From contig NC_063155.1 of assembly GCF_020921035.1 (NCBI RefSeq), forward strand, positions 22,933,294 to 22,997,293: a stretch of 64,000 nt of DNA, given 5' to 3'. Every line of letters begins with the position of its first letter. Position 1 is the stretch's first letter. Below, one piece after another: positions 1-14,221 of this stretch. The position numbers and the translations under genes were made by a program. This stretch comes from Rhodamnia argentea. Lineage: Eukaryota > Streptophyta > Magnoliopsida > Myrtales > Myrtaceae. The notes beneath the pieces are model-generated. The model worked only from the letters and a program-made list of their open reading frames with translations. It searched no databases and was not told where the DNA came from.

Positions 1-2
1 CC

Positions 3-2189
3 AAGAACTTTGGGTTCCCGTTTGATGCAACCTTTGAATCAAACGGAATCGAATTTGTCGATTGTGGTTGTTGGTTATGTGATCAGCACCACAAACAGTT
101 CGGTGGACTGATGGTAAGGGAAAAGTTGAAGATGTGCCTTTTTTTTTTTTTCAGGGTAGGCATGGAGTTGGGTTTGGGAAGATTCATCATCTAGCCTAGT
201 GTTAGTGTCGATTACAAGTAGTGAGACATACACATTTTGTCCAAAGAACTAATCGTTAGTCGTGAATGGATGGTTAGTCGCGCCATTCCAGAATGACCAG
301 ACAGCACCTGTGGCATCTTGGTGCCGCGACGCGATATGATATTTTTACAATCATAACTGTTGCTCAGGAAGTGGATTTCATACAAAAGCTCAATTTTACC
401 CTGAAGTCGCATCTTTCAGTTCCTTATTCACTTTGTTAAAGCGGACTTCGCGCATGATGTTCCTGTTGTTTTCTTTTGTAACTTTTTACCTTTTCTGTGG
501 TTTGGGCCATAGAGTGATTCTACTATGAGAGTTTCCAATGGGAATGATAACCACCAGTCAAAGATGACCTTCACAGAAGAAGCGGAACCAGAGGAACGAC
601 GCATGTCTGACTTGTCGGATTGGGCTTCAAGTGTGACATCTGCAACTGAACTTCAGGTGTTGAAGATACACAACTTTTCTTTTCTTTGGTTTAGTCTCTT
701 ATGCTTTCATATCTGTAAATGGCTGTTGGATCGACTCTGTTTGTTAAACTCTGTGTAAATATAATGTTTTTAGTTTGCCACTTCATTTGACATGAAAGCT
801 TTGTCCTATGCAAGTTGCACCCAGTTTTTTGCAAGTATGCTTTAGGTGTCGTACAATTCTCATCCTCCTTAATTTATTAAGGATTTCCTAGCATGATCAA
901 CTCAAGGGGGTGGATTAAAAAGTATTGAAATTTGTGCATTTTCCAGCATCCTTGCAGGCAGAAGTAATACAAATATGATCTGTTTGAACTCCTGTCTCCT
1001 TAGCCTTCTAGGGGTGGCAATGAAATGGCCTGACTTTTATGAGAATGAATCTAATGTGGGTTTTCTTACAGACAAGTGCTATAGCTATAGAACAAGACGT
1101 ATACATTCTGAAGAGAGAGTGTGAAGAAAAGGACGCAACAATAAAGGAGCTCACTGGCTTTCTGCAATCATGTGATGCTGCTGGCTCCAAGGCAAATTCT
1201 CTTCTTAACTTACTGCTTCTGTCTTTTTCTCTTGAAGTTCCTCTTTATGATTATTGAGATTTTCCCATGATACCAGAGGATTGCAGAACTTGAAGACATT
1301 ATACGCAGGAAGAATGTGATAATTACAAAGCTCAAGAAGGACATGGTAATTCTGGAACAAAAGGTGAGATACTGGTGCTTCAATGCTATGTTATTTCTTC
1401 GGGAAACTAAGCAAGAAAATGATGATATGCTGCGGGAACATTTACATTCTATTTCGTTGTCTTTTGCTTAAGAGATGAGAATAAGGAATCAGCTGACTAC
1501 TCCTTCCACTGAGCCTTTCTTCACTGCATGAATGAGATCTTATGTTGAAAGTTCTAGAAAATGAAGTCATCCATATGTTGTAGCTCAATGTCAGATAGGA
1601 ATTGATATGGGGGACAGCGAACGACTGAAATGACCCTTTTGCAAATTCCGAAGAAGTCTAACATAGAAGTAAATATTCAAGTGTTACTGGTCTGTGGTGT
1701 TATTTGAATTGCCTCAATTCTGTCATGTGCAGGTTGTTCACCTCACAAGACTGCGAAGACCCTCTTCGCAAATAGATACTGATACCAGCACCAGACAGAT
1801 TCCCCATCATGGCAGATAACCTCCTTTATGACATGGACAGTTCAACTAGCCCTTCCTCTTCTGATTCGGACAGCTCTCCTAAAACCAGACCGCAGGCATT
1901 TATCGCCAAACAGCAGGAGACACCAGCAGAACAATGGGGAAATACTCCGAGGAAAAACCATAATTCGGTAGCGGAAAAGACCTCTAGTTTCACAATGAAA
2001 TCAGTTGGAGGACGCCTCAGGTCTAGATCAGTAAGTCCCCTTAAGGAAATTTCGACAAATGAAAAATTGAGTAAGATCTCTTCAGAGCGGCAAAGGCAGC
2101 TGCCGTCTGCTGGAGGAGATTCCAAGAGGAACAGGAAGCAAACTAATACCGCATCGAAGGATGTAATCGCCAGGAAGCGATGGTTTTAG
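3..2189 (+). CDS. coiled-coil plant protein, 3' part of gene (5' end not determined)
   Basis: I do not recognise a named gene. Exons that keep phase 0 are 513-656, 1072-1191, 1277-1363 and 1733 onward; bases 3-113 are also open and end at a good donor (ATG|gtaagg), so may be an earlier exon. The 1072-1363 exons encode charged heptad-like helices (KRECEEKDATIKEL, IAELEDIIRRKNVIITKLKK), as in a coiled coil. The last exon encodes VVHLTRLRRPSSQ, then a Ser/Asp-rich stretch (SSTSPSSSDSDSSPK) and a basic tail ending RKRWF. Two oddities: the intron after 1191 starts with GC, and the last exon changes frame at the C run 1802-1805, so the two halves of that exon are not joined in one frame as written. 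The family is plant-specific as far as I recall; the function is unknown to me. The call of a real expressed gene is likely; intactness is not. Confidence 0.6.
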
Positions 2190-3707
2190 TGAAAGTGGGA
2201 CTTTTCGACCAATTTGTTTTTTAGTGCCGGTAAAAACTATTGAAGAATCTAGTTAAGCATCTTGCTGGATCGACCGACATTATGAATTATTCAAAGCAAG
2301 TGATGTTTCTGTATCTGCAAATTCTAAATGGCAATCAGTTTTGTGCTAGTTACAATCTCTGCAAACTCTAGAGACCCTATAGTTTCTCTGGCTAATTTTT
2401 GGTTGTACTTCCTCATGTAAGGATCACCATACGTAAGTCGGTTCAAGATCATTGTACATTTGAGAAATGTACATGCTTTGATCGAGCATATATATTGTTG
2501 TCATGGGTTGGTAGATTTCAGTCGTGGAATCAGCTCGTGCGGTGCCTAATGGGTCGAGCACATGCTAGGCCAGCCTAATGTATGATGTTGCCTTTTAGAA
2601 CAGTACGGCGAATGGCTGCCATATATTGAGTCATACTATGCCTAGCTTAGCTCGGGCGCCATGTGCATTGAGTTAGACGAGCAAAATACTTTAAGTAATA
2701 ATTGGTTTTGATTTGCTATGTCTTCATTAGGAAAGTGACATCAACTCCCGATTAGTTTGTACACTGGGAGGCCAACTTTGCCTTCGGAGCTCTCTAGCGA
2801 TGTAATCCTTCTATCCTAGAAGTCCTAACACAAATCGTCCTGATTCCATTCCCACGGACTAGTTGCTTCATCCTCGGTTCATCGCTCGCTCCTCGTGATG
2901 ACACCATCAAGCTTAACTTCCAAGGGTACATCTGTGTGGGAGAAGTAGGGATACGAGACTTTTGGTTCGTCGCATCATACACGCGCATGGATGGAGGCCT
3001 AGGAACATCCAGCCCGTGATACTTTCATGAGGCCAATCGAATTTAGCAACATTAGAAGAGAAACCAGAAGCCTGGCATCTTGTTTAGTGAAAATGGCACA
3101 AATGGTTTTTTTTTTTTTTTTAATTTTGACCCGACATGTAATATTGTTATGGACTTTTAATTTGTTTAATACGGTCTATGAACTTATAGTAAATAATGTT
3201 CAAGTTACTCTCTACACTATGTGAAAATCAAACAAACAAAAGGACTACATTGAATAATTACTAATGGTTCATCGTATTGCACAAAATTAAAAGTCTAGAG
3301 GCTGCATTTAATGTCGAATCAAAGTTGAGGGATTATTTGCGACGTTACCCTTTTGGCTAAATGTTTGTCAACACATTTTTTTTTGTTAAGTAATCCTTCT
3401 GCGGCGGCTTAAATCTTGCGGCATTCAATAGGAAGCACTTCCAAATGCAAAAATATCGGATTTTTTTTTTTTTGTCTTTTTCGGGTCAATTAAGAATATC
3501 GGATTCGCTCGGAGATCTGGTGCCGTTTAAAGAAAACAGATTCTTCCTTTTCAAAACAAAAAATGGGCCCAAATTCCGGCCCAAAGTGAGTGTAGCCGAG
3601 GCGGGAAAACAGGTGCTCGGACACACAACTCTCTCTCTGAAGCCACGCTCTCATTTGTCCGAAACCGCAGTTCCTTTCTCCGTCATTTGAATCCGCAACC
3701 CGTTTTG
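2190..3707. other. intergenic; 3' flank of coiled-coil gene, MITE remnant at about 3085-3350
   Basis: No supported gene. Bases 3085-3350 carry the motifs 'gacttttaatttgtttaata' and, inverted, 'aattaaaagtctagaggc', the same arms found in the foldback element at 24190-24425, so this is an older member of that MITE family. The last 200 bases before 3708 form the WD40 gene's 5' flank or leader. Confidence 0.5.
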
Positions 3708-6700
3708 ATGGACAAGTTCCTCGTCCCGGTGAAGCCTTCGGTTCGCGCTTCGAGGACCGTCCAAAGGTATCGCCTTTTCACTTCCCCAGCTCGCGCATTT
3801 CCTTGATTTCGATTCCGATCAAGCGGGAACTTTGATCGCGTCCGCGTCTGATGAAAATGATCTCGTGTCGAAGGCTCCGATGGAAGAGAAGCGCCGTTGA
3901 GTTGAACGGTAGGTTCGAGCCGAAGTATCGCCACTATCTGTCCAGTCTACTGATGCAGTCGTATTCTGAGGTGAAATTCGTTTGGTCTCCACCTCCGTGT
4001 TCCTTTGCGTTGCTTTGTTGCTCGTCCGTTTTCCGGGTTTTCCCCTGTTTTTTTTTTCTCACTGTTGGACTTATGCTGGAAGGTCGGGGCATTTCCGCAT
4101 CGATATCATGTTGATGGAGCTCCATGTGCGACTAACTATGTACGGAAGTACCATTTCTCTTGCTTCTTATGCGAATGTTGTTGTGTCTGTGGGTTCATTT
4201 GTCCTTACTTATTCGGTGCTTGCGGCTAACATAATCGTACTTCTTTTTTGGGCAGCTGAGTCAGATTGATTTCAGATCATCTATGGGTCCCCGGTAGATT
4301 CATCTTCCTTTTCTTTTTCTGCTGTTCGCCGATATTTTCTGTACTTAATTCTTACCTTATATGCATACGACCACGGACTCTTGGAGGATAGATTAAGCTA
4401 AAATGGATTGTAGAAGTGTAGGAGGAGGTTGAAACTAGATAAACTCCCCAGGTATTAGGAATCCAGGAGGGGCTAGCAAATAGTTTTAACTGTAGGTTTT
4501 GCAATTTGTTCATAAGAAAGAGCTCAACAGACTCTTGATAGGTTAATGGGACTGTGCACACCTTATCACCTCTGGCAAAAAATGCACTCACTTGGTTTTG
4601 CTCCTATATATATACTCTCCTGAGCTCTTTCATAGCTGAATACGGTGTGCCTGTCGGCAGATGGTCCTCTCAGTGTTGGACTGAAACAACTTATTTAAGT
4701 TTGGTAGAGGAGCTTAATGCCCCTTGCTCTGAAGTGTCTACAATTACTTACATGGATATCCTGAAAGATAAGATGCAGAATTTAGTGGAGAACTACAATC
4801 TGGCACACAAAAATCAGTATTTTGTTTGACCATTGGACAGCAAGAGCTTTTGCTGAAATTACTGTACATAGAATATATGAGCTGCCTGTAATAAACCTAC
4901 AACACTTCTATGTGTCGTACGATGGAGTTGTGAAAAGGATTTATTACTTGACATGGTTGCCAGATGTCCAGGAGTTCTATCTTGATCAATGCTTCCCTTT
5001 TTCTCGCCTCTTCCTTTTTGAAAGGGGGTTTGGGGTTGCTTGCTATTGGTACAAGCACCTTCCTTATTAGTTGCCTTCTATATTGATCATTTTATATCGG
5101 TAAGTACTAGATATACCTGTCTTTTTATTAGGTCTCTTCTACTCCATTTGATACTCCTTAATGTGAACTTTAATATATGCCTGATAAAGTTTCGTATGTT
5201 GGTAGAATTTCATCTCGTCTTGCCAAAGATGATCGAAAAAAATATGCCAAAGAATAATCGTATCTCTTATGTACATGTGTCTCTTTGCCTAGAATATTTA
5301 AATATAAGCAACATGAGCCATTCAATTAAGTATGGTTTTAATGCATTCTTTCATTATGTTTTTGCTTCTTTCTTCCTAAGCCCATGCGAAGAGAAGTGAT
5401 TGATTTCATTAGATCAAGATGCCCCAAAGTTAACTGGTTTTTGTTCCTTACTAGGCAAGGCATCTCTTGTCTGGACTTCGACAATAAGGTAAATAATATT
5501 ACGAGTCTGAATTTCTAATTCATGACCTTTTTTATGAAGTTGGATTTTCTGGTGCTTTTACTCTTTAAGTGTATCATTAATTGGCTGAATCAGACTTTTC
5601 TCCTGCATATTTGCCTTGGCTGTGTCCTTGTGTTTGCACATGCATGTATATCTGTTTAAGACACAGTCAACCTTGAACTGAAGATACATGGGAAGCAAAT
5701 AATTTAGCAGGCAATACTAGAATGCTTGTGTTGGGATATTGTAACAGGCCATTTTCCCTGAACATGCAGGAGTTTCTCTCTCTCTGCCTCTCCCCCTCTG
5801 GTTCATATATCTACTAGTATGCATGAGCATGACAGCTGCAGGTGTTAGTACCTTGCAGAGGCTCACTCTGATAATATAAACATTGAAGATTCTTCATGAA
5901 ATTATACTTGTTTAGTTCTCATTTGTGCTAGTGTCCTCACCTCTGTGTTCGTTTTCACAGGGTTACTACTTGGCATCTGTAACAAAATCAGGCTGCCTGA
6001 CAATTCATGATTTTGAAACCCTTTACTGTCAGAGTAATCAACCATGTAAGTTTTATTGCAGAAGCTTTACCACTTTTTCCTCTCATTAGTTCCACATAAA
6101 TAAATGATTTTTGAGGTTTAGGACAGTTGCTTGTTGGGGAATTGTAAGTACCTTCTTTCTAGCTACTATTGAAACCACTGGAAGGTGACATACTCAACTA
6201 TTAGCATGATGTGAAAATCACGTCATTTTGCAAAGTGCAGTTTTAGAAGAAACGCACCCTGTTTGCGTGGTTTATTTGACCTTACTTACCTGTCTACCTC
6301 TGCTCCCTGGCACATATCATGGTTTTCTACTAAGATAAGAACCAGTAGATTTGTTCTTTGCATACACAATGCAATACAATTGCAAACAACTGTCTTTAAC
6401 TATCTGATATCACTCTTTGTCAATTTTTTTTTTTTCACTAGCAAATTCAAAGTCGTACTACTATTGAGCTATAACATGTTTAGATCATTGCAGTGTCTTG
6501 CAGGCTATTTACTGGGAAGATGCAGCTTCTTGAATCCCTTTAGATTCATGTGTGCTACTCCATTTTTCTTTTGAGTCATGATACTGTTGAGTTTATCTGT
6601 AGTTGACATTCCCAGAGAGTGCATGCTTTGTTAGGTTCAAAGGAGATTGAAGCCAAAAACGTGATGCATCTTTCCTCACCAGAACAACTTGATGTTGTTC

Positions 6701-9700
6701 GTTGGAATGTTGCTTGCCAAAATGAGGTTTGGAGCTTATATACTTTGCGGCCCGCTTTTTACATTTTCTGTTGTGGCTTGGAATAATTCCTCTGCCTGCC
6801 AACATTCATAGATTTGATACTAAACATAACTTTTCTATTGCATTACATATGCTGGCCTAGTTGAGGACAGAAAGCTGATTAATGTATTCCCTACGTTATG
6901 TCCATCCATGTTATTTTTCGTACCTTCACAATATGAAATCTGTGATGGATACAAAGAGCTTTCTTATGCGCTGCTTTGTTGTGGATGACGGATGTATCTT
7001 TTAGGATATTCTTTTTGGACATGAGTATGGATTACATCTTAATCTCAACATTTTATGAACCCGTTGATTAATGTATGCTTAACTTCATGTCTGTATGTGT
7101 GTTATCTTCCTGCCTTCGAAATATGCAATCAGTGACGGTGCAGATGTCTATTAGAATTTCATGGTATTTATTTTTGTAATAGACTTCTGATCCTGTATCT
7201 TCGAATTGCAATGTCATGCATCTCTTCACTGCGATGCTAATTCTGTCATGCGTGGCTCCTTCTGTTTCCTCCTGAGTCTATGGTGCTTTTATAAGAACTT
7301 TTCACTGGTGCAGGTTGTTTGTGCATCTCTGAAGAGTAATGAAATATCTTTGTTCGATATTGGCTATATTTCCTCCGAGCCAGTTGAAGTAAGTTTTTGC
7401 TCGTTATTCATTTAAAATTCCAGCGAAAAATAACTAATGGTAGATCTGGTGATGGCTTGTGTTGTCTATACATAAATACATGAGAGTGTGGTGTATAGAG
7501 CTCCCATGTTTAAGAGGCGGAATGATGAAGAGTCGGTATTCTTAATATCCATAAATCAGCTCTCTCTAGCACAGAAGCTTCGGAAGCTTAAAAATGCTTC
7601 CTATTTTTACGTATTAAGTGAATGAAATCTAAAACGAACTGCTCTTGTCTTTAATATCTTCTATAACTTTTACTTACAGGCTGAATCCTGGAGGAAAACT
7701 GAGTTCTTCATTTCCACAAGTAAATTTTGTTAATCCTATGCAGATTTTAAGAGCAAGGCAGTCTGTCAACGTTCGCGGGTCCAATGTACATAAAGGTTTC
7801 TCCGACATTGCTTTCACTTCTACAGCTGCCACAAGGTAAGTTGTTTAAGCGAAATTAAACGGAGGACTAATATTCACATCATACAATGGACTCAACTGAC
7901 CAAAAGAAATTGTGTGATCATGAGGGATATTTATTTATGGCCGCTCGTATTTCTTGCTATTACGGGAACTGATGCTTCTCTAGACTTCTTAGATGAATTG
8001 CATAGTTATGAGATGTTAGAGGCGAAGATAATTTTGCAGAGTGTGCTTGAGAGCCTTTGATTTCAAACTACATGGGCAACAATAAAATTTAGTACAGCAC
8101 GTATTATTTGGAGGACTCTGTGGACATGTCTATCCCTTTACTGCATATATTCTAGTAGCTTTATATCTTGGCAAAGCTGGGAGGAACACCTTTAACTAGA
8201 TTCCTGTCCTCTTTTTCTGTTAGTCAATTCTTTCATGACTGGTGCAAGCTGGCATCCTTAACTGGCACTGGCTTTGGAAATTTTTAATGGGTTGACATAC
8301 ATTCTTTCTGTATTCACAGATATTGCGTGAATAGTTTAGCAAATGATGATAAACTGTCTTCTGGAAATGCGCCTGTTATTCTTTTGCAACTTCTGTAGTA
8401 AAAAGCTATGTCTGGTAAATGCAATTATAGCATCTTTAGGATGTCCTGCTTTCAGAGATTCTTGAAGGTGCATTGAACTTTTGAGGATACTATTCATATA
8501 TTTGCTGCTAGAAATGGTCTGCCCTATGCTAATGTACCTTACTGTTCATAATTTAGGCTTGGGTTTTGCATGCACTCATTTTAGTTCACTTCTCTTTGGT
8601 TTACATCTTGCAGTTCTGTTATTTTTCCATTAACAGCCTATTCCTGATTGTCTTTTTCAATAGGCTATTTGCTTCTGATACACATGGTACAGTTAATATA
8701 TGGGATAGAAGAGTGAGTGTCTTTCCATATGTGGAGCTCACTACTGGTTCGCATGATTCACTTAACAGTCTCCAATTAAACATTGAAAATCAGGTTATTA
8801 CTAAGCCAATTCTGGAATTCCTTATTGCTATGTAGATTGGTGCTTCATTACGACGGACCTTTATCTTTTTGAAATGATGAAGTACGTTTTCTGTAGAACT
8901 CGAGTTTACTTATTAGGAGGTTTTCTAGTTTTGTAGGTTTTAGCTCTTAGTTTAATAGAAGAAACAAAAGGGCCGCATTTTTTTTTTTTTATATCAGCAT
9001 TCTTTAAATGGTCTACGTTGTTGAGAGCCCTTTTATTGAATTATGATTCTGCCTGGATTGATTTAATTTCTTTGACCTTGTGTAACGTACAATACGTACT
9101 CTGCAGTTAAGATAGGCTAGTACTGGAAGTCTATTCCATGTTATTCTTGTTCAATGATGGGACCCTGATACAGTTAATATTCTGGGGTAATGTGGTAAGT
9201 TGGTAACTACTGTATAAAGTAGTGTCTCTGTGCAGACCTCTGGGTTAGAATTTAAGCTACCGTCTGAGGTTTCACTTGATGAAAAAGCAAATCGTCTACC
9301 TATTCTTTTGAAGTTAAGTTGGACAAAAGTAGCAGAGTATATCTCTCAATTATTTCTGATGTCTAGATACTGTCTTGGCATGATTAAAGGACCAAACCAA
9401 CGTAAGTTATTGTCAGAATGCCTTTGCCGTGATTTAATTCAATGATATAAGGCAGTCATCTACCTGTTTTTCTGGAGTTATACAAAAGCAATACAGTATA
9501 ATCTATCAACTTTTCTAAATGCTAAGTTACTGTCAAAAGTTTGCATGATTTATGTACTAAAGTCAGTTTCTAACAAATTCCATCGCTTGAAGAAGCCTTG
9601 AAGCATGCCTCGGAGATAGTAGTTAGAATTTGTGTATGCATCTTCACATCAAACAGCAGCTATGAGAGAATTTCTGATTTCAAGATGCTTTCTTTGCCAT

Positions 9701-12700
9701 TTACTTTCGCCAATTGCAAAACCACATTGTTTTTCCCTTCTGGCCAGGTGTTGATGCAATATTTGTTCGTCGACAGACAAAAAAAAAAGGCTGTTCTTCG
9801 ACATGAAATAGTTCAACTTTAGAGAGAGCAGATAGCATCTTTCGCTTCCTTGTTTAGCAAAGAATTTGTTAAATGACCTCTAATGTTCTGCATGTGACTT
9901 CTAGTGCCATATATGAAATCACATTGTTTTCATTACTACCACAGTTTTTTTATGTAACATTTGTTCTTCGAAAAGAAGTGGCTTAACAAGTGCTTATAGT
10001 ATACATGTAATAAACTTTTGCAGACCATCTTTGGAGCTGGTAAGCATGGCATGATTTATATGTGGGATATTCGTGGAGGAAGGACAGAAACTGGTGCTTT
10101 TCAACGTCCTGGAGAGGTAAAATAGCTATTTTGCTGCTTTAACTGTTGTAGGAAAAGAGTTGGTGGTAGTTTTTGTAAGGAATACAGGCAATGGGGTCCT
10201 TGAACTCCTGCAAAATGTTCAATTAGGCCACTCAACTCATAGTCTATATACCTTTTGGTTCGAGTTGGTCCTTTCTTTACAGAAATCATAGATTGCTGAT
10301 GTGGCGTTAAATTGCCATAGATGCCAACGTGTCATTCCACATGGCATCTTTTGTGGCATTAAAATTCTGAAGAATGTTTCTCAATATCTTAGAAAATAAA
10401 AATCCGAAAAATAGATAACAGAGGAATAAAGAAGGGCTCAGTCGGCCAAAGGACAACAGACAGAGGGAGGAAGAGCTACGGTGGCGGTGCCGCCCAAGCA
10501 CCAGTCAAGGCTAGCGGCCCTAGCTGGCTCAGGCGAACCCAGAGGGAAAAGGCTGTGACCCATTGCCCTTGTCATTAGAGAAGGCAGCGCTGGTGAAGGT
10601 GGTTGATAAATTAATCTTCTTGACCACATTGATCAATTGAATTGATCTGAAGCTCTCAAATTTGCAACACTTTAGGGATTTGCCTGACCCCAGCAAGGGA
10701 CGGCGGCCTCATCGGTGCTTGGGCTGCACGCTTTGCAACCGCCGCTGAAGCTCTCCCTCCCTTCTTCCTCTCTTATACTTTGGCTGATCAAACCCTTTTG
10801 CTTCCTTTGTCCTTCTATTTTTTCAGATTTTTATTTTCTAAAACCCTGATAAAAATTCATTACATTTTTAATGCCATGTAGGGTGACATGTCATCATTTA
10901 ATGGAAATTAAGTGCCACGTCAGTGCCTTGGTTCATTTCTGTAATGGAAGGGCCAGTTCGAACAAAAAAGTATATAGTTTGAGGACCAAATTGCACAAAA
11001 AAGAGTCGAGGGATCTAATTGAATATTTTGCAATAGTTTAAGGACCTCCGGCTCCTTTATTATTTTTTGTAATTGTTTCTTTCCTTTTCTCTGGCTCATT
11101 CTCCGGCAATGCATCAATGGTGGATTTGATATTGGGCTTGGATCTCTTTTTTATTTTTTGATAATTTCAATTAAGTCAAAAGCTTAGGGGATCAAAACCC
11201 AAAATTTAGGGCCAGAAGAAGGAAATCCCTTAATAATTAAGTGCATAAGAGAATCACTTGAAATTGCAGTAAAGTCAACTAAATCCACTGATTCAACAGG
11301 GTTCCAACCTTGACTGTATGACATGTATAAGGTGTAGGAAATAAAATGTTCACCGCTATAGCTGTCAACTGAATACTATCATTTTTAATTCAATATTTCC
11401 TATTCTTTCACATCCAGGTGCAAAATTTGCCTCTTACGTCATTCAAGGTGACTGCAATGCTGGACAAAATCGAGACTTTAAAGGTACATGCACGTTGCAA
11501 TATTCTCGTATGCAACATGTAATGTCAATTAAAATCCTAATTGAAGCATGTGGAATCAATTCAAACTCAACGTGTTGGCTGTCGAGCTTATAACCCATGC
11601 ATTTAATTCACTGATTTCCTGTGGTGCTTGCTCATTCTGCTTAAGAACTTCTGCTTGACCGCGACTCAAAACACAAAATTGTGGTCAACTATTGATTATT
11701 TGACTCTGCAGCATAAGTATGAACCTCTTTCTCTTCGTGATAATGGCTGCACTCACATGTTCTTTTTCAGGCACAATCAGACATTGTTACCAAGGAAGTA
11801 CACTCGATTGATCTTGATCCTTCTTGCCCATATCAATTGGCATTTCATCTTGATGATGGCTGGTAGGCTGGTGATGCATGTATTTACTTTGCGTAGTTTT
11901 TTCTGCTTCTCTTGATTGACTGGTGTTTTGTTACTTTGAGTATCTATGGATGCAACAAGCACACAATTGTATTGTGTGTTGCTTTATCAGTTGTAGGTGT
12001 ATACTGATTATCATCCTAGCTTGGTTAACAGATTATTTGTAACTTCTTGTATCCCTGAGAAAGTACTCTGAAGTCTTAACTCATCCAAAATCATAGTTTA
12101 TTGTATTGGTTTGCGAAAATCGTCTTTGTCAATTGGTATTTGGTGAACCACCATTCTCACATGGTTCTTGGTAGCTCCATTTGTTTGTCCTGCACTTTTA
12201 GTCCATTATCCTAATAAAATCTCCAGGCAGTATGACTTTAATTTCTTGACTGAAAATGTTATAAATAGTGAAAATTTCATCTTTATCAGAAGAGATTTTT
12301 GTGCATTAAGAATGGTGTGGGCACTTGCAAGATGCAAGGTGTCAGTATAAATGAAGTTTTTGCTTCGTTTATACACGTTCTACCATCAAATATGAGGACC
12401 TGCATTGCGATCTCAGTTATTAGGTTAACTTATTTAAATTTTGATTTTTCACTTGATGCAGGTCTGGAGTTTTGGATCTCTACAATCACTGTGTAACTCA
12501 TATTCACTGCCCTCCCCCAGCATGGCTGTGAGTAAACTTGAACGAATTTTAATGAATGGTGAACGTATTAATTGTATTGTTAAAACTGTACTGTATCTAT
12601 TCTGATCGATTTAGGATGGGTGCCGATCTGTCAAGCAATTTATTCTACTTGAGGAAACCATCATGGCTTCCAACATATTCGGTAAGTTTTCTTCTCCATT

Positions 12701-14221
12701 CCTACAGAGATTCAACAAATGTTTTTAGTTCAATAACAGTGCATGTTTCATCACATTGTTGTCAGAAGAATCGTTGTGAAGCTTTCATTCTTTCACTTCC
12801 TAAAGTAGTGCAATTATAACATTGCCTCAAGTCCTTTTCCTTTCACATCTAGCAACCGCAATGAGCTGTAGCGATTTGAGTATGGATGAGATTGCAAGAG
12901 TTTAACTCTGGCTGGAGATACTATGAACCAAAAACTTTAGGTTCAGAGTAGCTGAAAAAAGCAAACATCATATTGAATTGTGGTGCACCATAATACAAGA
13001 TTGATGTGCAATGCATAAGACAGCATAGCAAAAAGCAAAAGGGCCCATAAAGTTACATCTTTTGGGATGTAAGCTTGTAAGAATTATTAGAATGTCTTTT
13101 GGCTATAAAACGACAGAGGAAATAGTATATCGTTAAGTGGTCAACAAAATAGCATAGCTAGTCCTCGTCTTATCTAGGCATATGCATTCTTAATACATCA
13201 CATGATCTCTGATTGTTGGAAAATTGACTGTATATCCCCATGAAAAGGTTTTCTGTTTGTTTTACTGTTCTGCTCTATGTTATGCAGATCTATGCGGTTC
13301 CATCAGTACCTGAAAATGGAATTCATATTCTGGATTTCTTTCCAGATGTCAGTTCCCCCAGTCATGTGGACTATTTGTAAGGAATCTCTAGATAGCATTT
13401 TCTTTTTCCTGCATCAAATTCATAGCACTGAACTTGTTGTCTTAATTTCCAGTGAAGATATGCGTAAGTCTTCCAAAGTTAGTAGCCGAACTAGGCGAAA
13501 TAGATCTATTCCTCTGTCTGAAGGTGTCACAGCATGCGCTACTCATCCGGCCAATGGTACCATAATTGCTGGAACGGAGGTTTGGGACTGATCTATTTGT
13601 TATTTCTTTCGCTAGTGACTAGCCATTTGTTATATATCTACTCCAAATCTAGCTCCATTGGTTTGGTTCATAGCACTTTTGTCTGATTTGCTTTTTTGCT
13701 TTACCTGTTAGATCTGCACATTGCCTATTACGTGTAAACCGTCCACTTTTTCTTTTTCCCTTGTCCATTCTTCCCGCCCTTTCATTTTGGAATCTTGTGG
13801 TGGAGAATGGCAGACTTGATTCAAATTGAATATTAAGTGTTGCCTGTTGGGTATATTATCTGTTGGGACGTCCTCAATCTGAGGTTTACTGCTGCTTTTT
13901 GTACATGCTTCATAAGTTCCAATGACGTGTTTGACCCATATGTGCTAGGATAGCGGTATCCTTCTTAAACAGAATACAAGGCAATGGGAGCACAATTACT
14001 AAAAGACTAGAAGCTATCAGATTATCAGGATGCAGGCTAGAACAATTTTCTTGAGAATTATTTGCATAGAAGACTTAGCTCTCACTTTATTCGTTTGAAT
14101 GTCTGCTTCGTCTTGCATTCTAGTTTCTGTGAAAGAAATCTCACAGATGGTGAATGTCTAATTTCAGCTTGCTTCACTGCTGTTGATATCTCAAAAGCAT
14201 GAGAGGCTCTCGGGTGAATAA
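3708..14221 (+). CDS. WD40-repeat protein, many-exon gene
   Basis: Predicted beta-propeller scaffold; partners cannot be read from sequence. Starts MDKFLVPVKPSVRASR at 3708. Exons that join in phase by consensus splice sites: 5961-6045, 6635-6726, 7314-7388, 7744-7835, 8664-8793, then 10024-10116, 11418-11483, 11771-11862, 12462-12527, 12615-12681, 13288-13376, 13453-13579 and 14168-14221 (stop 14219). WD-type blades are seen as YYLASVTKSGCLTIHDFETL, LFASDTHGTVNIWDRR, IFGAGKHGMIYMWDIRGGR and YQLAFHLDDGWSGVLDLYN. Upstream exons are less certain: 3708-3766, perhaps 4261-4286, and 5381-5488 (VIDFIRSRCPKVNWFLFLTR); at least one short exon between 4287 and 5380 was not found. The C-terminus is LLISQKHERLSGE. 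The gene converges on histone H3. It resembles an uncharacterised plant transducin/WD40 family I recall, without a settled name. Confidence 0.85.
10175..11065. mobile_element. foldback MITE (about 0.9 kb) in a WD40-gene intron
   Basis: The left end (ccttgaactcctgcaaaatg, then ttcaattaggcc) is repeated in inverted orientation at the right end (ctaattgaatattttgcaat, then agtttaaggacc). Such long imperfect inverted ends with a GC-richer core (10480-10770) and no coding capacity fit a non-autonomous DNA transposon. It lies wholly in the intron between exons 10024-10116 and 11418-11483. Exact ends and target duplication were not resolved. Confidence 0.65.

Noticed and set aside
2794..2988. 64-codon minus-strand ORF
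   Set aside because: Composition hints at transposon-derived sequence but no motif can be named.
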